Shown here: positions 6,243 to 7,947 of the stretch, piece by piece
Layout of the letters: the number at the start of each line of letters is the position of its first letter
Numbering within the stretch: the stretch's first letter is position 1
Assembly: GCA_023412765.1 (NCBI GenBank)
Contig: JAEZBX010000149.1
Span: 1-7,947, forward strand
Length of the DNA stretch: 7,947 nt
Reading direction: 5' to 3'
Origin: Bacteroidota bacterium
GTDB taxonomy: Bacteria > Bacteroidota > Bacteroidia > Cytophagales > Cyclobacteriaceae
Made by a program: the position numbers and the translations under genes
The notes under the pieces: generated by a model
Database searches by the model: none
What the model was told of the DNA's origin: nothing
The model's input: the letters and a program-made list of their open reading frames with translations, nothing else

Positions 6243-7514
6243 TTACACAACTGTTCGTGACTTATGGATTACAACGCTGGTAGCCAATGCAACCAGGGCA
6301 AAACCCATCAATCGTAAAACATTTGGTAAAATTGCGTGTATCGAGGCTTGTCGCAAAAATAAATCATTAAAGGATTCCAACCCCCAACTCATTGGAGAAA
6401 ATCGACTAACCGTCTGTAAAATTTCGGGCATTATGTACACGGGTACCCAAACACCACCAATTGCCGACAGGATCACGACCGACACTGATCCAAAGGAAAG
6501 TGCCTGCTGCGCTGTGCGGAAGTAAACACCAATCAAAACACCGTATCCAGTGGCAGCCATTGCAACGGAGCAGGCAGTTAACAGAATGCCCATAGGGTTG
6601 TCGCCTAAGATCAGCTTTGTCAATCCGAGCAATGGCATTATTAAAATGCCTACTATTATCATGAGCAAAAACTGGATGAGGCAAACGAGAAAATAGAATA
6701 CAAATTTACCAGAGATCACGGGCCATTGTGACCCAGAGATCAACCTTAGTCTAAGCATGCTACCTTCCTCTCGTTCCTTTATGAAATTTCCTGCGAGTGG
6801 ATAAAGAATGAAAAACATTGCAAACATTGTCCAGGCTGGTACATTGTGCTGTACAGAATTTAACATGATACCTTCATATTTTGCTTCTGAAGCATACCGC
6901 TGATCGACCCTCATAATCTTGCTGATATCGAATGATAATCTTTCGGGTTGCTCGGACCTTCCTTCGCTCAGTTGTTGCTGAAGCTCATCTAAAATCCATT
7001 CCGTTTGAACGTTTGCTGCAATTTTCTCGACCGCGGAGGATAACGTTTGTTTATAATTCGATTTAATAGCAGGGTCATAAAAGATCCTGATATCAATAGC
7101 AGGGAGCACACTGGAATCTGTTTCCTCAATCAAACCAAAATTTGCAAATACATTAGATATCAGCTGATTTGTCCTCTTTCTTAATTCCAAAGTTGCTTTT
7201 GGTGGCAATACGATTGCTGCCTTGAATTTGCCAGCCTGCACTAAATCCTTAGCCGATGTCGTATCAGTACTGACAATGAGTTGAACATTTGGTGATGCCT
7301 TGAACGCATTTCTGATCTTGGCGCTTAACGAATCCCTGTCGTTGTCAACAAACAGAACCTCCAGCTTAACTTCCTGGTAATCGCGAAATGGCGCGTCTTG
7401 TACCAATGCCATAACGATAACAAGAGCCAGCGGCATAATAAATATCAGCGCCAGCCCGCCAGGATCGCGAATGAGCAACAGAAACTCTTTGTATATGGTT
7501 GATAGTATTTTCAA
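6243..7514 (-). CDS. ABC-2 type transporter permease
   Basis: This 423-residue inner-membrane permease has the ABC-2 exporter layout. TM1 (about 20-38) sits after a short cytoplasmic amphipathic stretch (KEFLLLIRDPGG). A large extracytoplasmic domain (about 40-225) follows, then five further hydrophobic segments near 228-245, 270-298, 308-330, 338-362 and 399-416. The cytoplasmic IKEREEGSMLRLR motif (245-257) between the second and third segments is typical of the family and faces the ATPase. The start is a TTG overlapping the ATPase stop as TTGA. No ATG lies between the in-frame upstream stop (about nine codons earlier) and Met27, which is inside TM1, so TTG is the best start and gives the usual N-terminus. 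It forms one exporter with the ATPase encoded upstream. The cargo is unknown; its position before ACP and KS genes suggests the polyene product or a lipid precursor of it. Confidence 0.9.
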   Translation of the reverse strand: MKILSTIYKEFLLLIRDPGGLALIFIMPLALVIVMALVQDAPFRDYQEVKLEVLFVDNDRDSLSAKIRNAFKASPNVQLIVSTDTTSAKDLVQAGKFKAAIVLPPKATLELRKRTNQLISNVFANFGLIEETDSSVLPAIDIRIFYDPAIKSNYKQTLSSAVEKIAANVQTEWILDELQQQLSEGRSEQPERLSFDISKIMRVDQRYASEAKYEGIMLNSVQHNVPAWTMFAMFFILYPLAGNFIKEREEGSMLRLRLISGSQWPVISGKFVFYFLVCLIQFLLMIIVGILIMPLLGLTKLILGDNPMGILLTACSVAMAATGYGVLIGVYFRTAQQALSFGSVSVVILSAIGGVWVPVYIMPEILQTVSRFSPMSWGLESFNDLFLRQASIHAILPNVLRLMGFALVALATSVVIHKSRTVV

Positions 7515-7947
7515 TCGCGAATATTTCTGCCTGTTAATTTAAGAAAGACTTCCTCGAGATTTTTGCAGTCGCCATGTGCTCTAAGAATGGAAGCCTTCGT
7601 ACCCGACGTGATCAACTTCCCTTCATCAATTATGCCGAGGTGAGAACAAATTCGTTCAGCTTCTTCGAGCACATGAGAGGAATAAATGATGGTTGTACCC
7701 TGTAGTTTAATGGTGTCCAGAAAATCCAGTATCAGGTTTCGCGACTGTACGTCTACTCCAGCCGTTGGTTCATCAAGAATAATAAGTCTTGGCTTATGAA
7801 GAATCGCAGCAATCAGGTTCAACCTTCTTTTCATTCCACCAGAAAAAGTAGAAACCATCTTATTCTTCTTTTCAATCAAACCGAACGTACTCAAATAGGT
7901 TTTGATTTGAGATGCAATTTCATTTGCCTGCATACCATACATTCGAC
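7511..7947 (-). CDS. ABC transporter ATP-binding protein, C-terminal part (5' end off the window)
   Basis: Only the last ~145 residues are visible; the frame continues past the right edge (an Arg codon precedes the first visible Met), so MYGMQ is internal and the Walker A half lies outside. Numbered from that Met, the ABC signature is FSGGMKRR (33-40) and Walker B is LIILDEPT (53-60, catalytic Glu58). The D-loop is AGVD (61-64) and the switch His90 lies in YSSHVLEEAE. The ordering and the TAGVD/SSHVLEEAE wording are those of DrrA/CcmA-type exporters that pair with ABC-2 permeases. The short C-terminal NLEEVFLKLTGR segment is also typical of this group. Its TGA stop overlaps the permease TTG start, supporting a coupled ATPase-permease pair that powers export. 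Confidence 0.93.
   Translation of the reverse strand, partial: RMYGMQANEIASQIKTYLSTFGLIEKKNKMVSTFSGGMKRRLNLIAAILHKPRLIILDEPTAGVDVQSRNLILDFLDTIKLQGTTIIYSSHVLEEAERICSHLGIIDEGKLITSGTKASILRAHGDCKNLEEVFLKLTGRNIRD

Overview
The window looks like chromosomal DNA of a Bacteroidota member, most probably of the order Cytophagales. The reasons are a secreted protein opening with a carboxypeptidase-D-type regulatory domain (a fold heavily used in this phylum), absence of a Shine-Dalgarno motif at every visible start, and a pigment-type polyene locus of the flexirubin/aryl-polyene kind. This placement is inference from protein style; no marker gene is present. Both window edges cut through genes.

Left half (+ strand). 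Positions 1-1826 hold the last ~607 codons of a large protein I cannot assign, rich in predicted beta strands and ending in a ~100-residue Pro/Lys/Asp/Glu tail. A 210-bp intergenic gap (1827-2036) follows. It is built largely of three blocks of the same 7-bp repeat (consensus CCYTATW), two in one orientation and the middle one inverted, so the middle block can pair with either neighbour. Next comes a 530-residue exported protein (2037-3629) with an N-terminal CarboxypepD_reg-like domain and a long unassigned remainder.

Right half (- strand). The + gene at 2037-3629 converges on a tightly packed operon across a 40-bp gap. Read right to left the operon is: ABC transporter ATPase (cut by the right edge), ABC-2 permease, acyl carrier protein, catalytically complete beta-ketoacyl-ACP synthase, and a ketosynthase-like protein that has lost the Cys-His-His triad. 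Junctions are a TTGA overlap, a 19-bp gap, an ATGA overlap and a 2-bp gap, so translational coupling is likely. The ACP, active ketosynthase and inactive ketosynthase partner resemble the elongation core of aryl-polyene/flexirubin or type II polyketide systems, where a KS pairs with a chain-length-factor-like subunit. The ABC pair is the natural candidate for moving the product or a precursor across the inner membrane.

No tRNA, rRNA, CRISPR array, insertion sequence or phage gene was seen. The polyene operon belongs to a known class of system. The least explained elements are the heptamer-repeat gap and the unassigned gene at the left edge.
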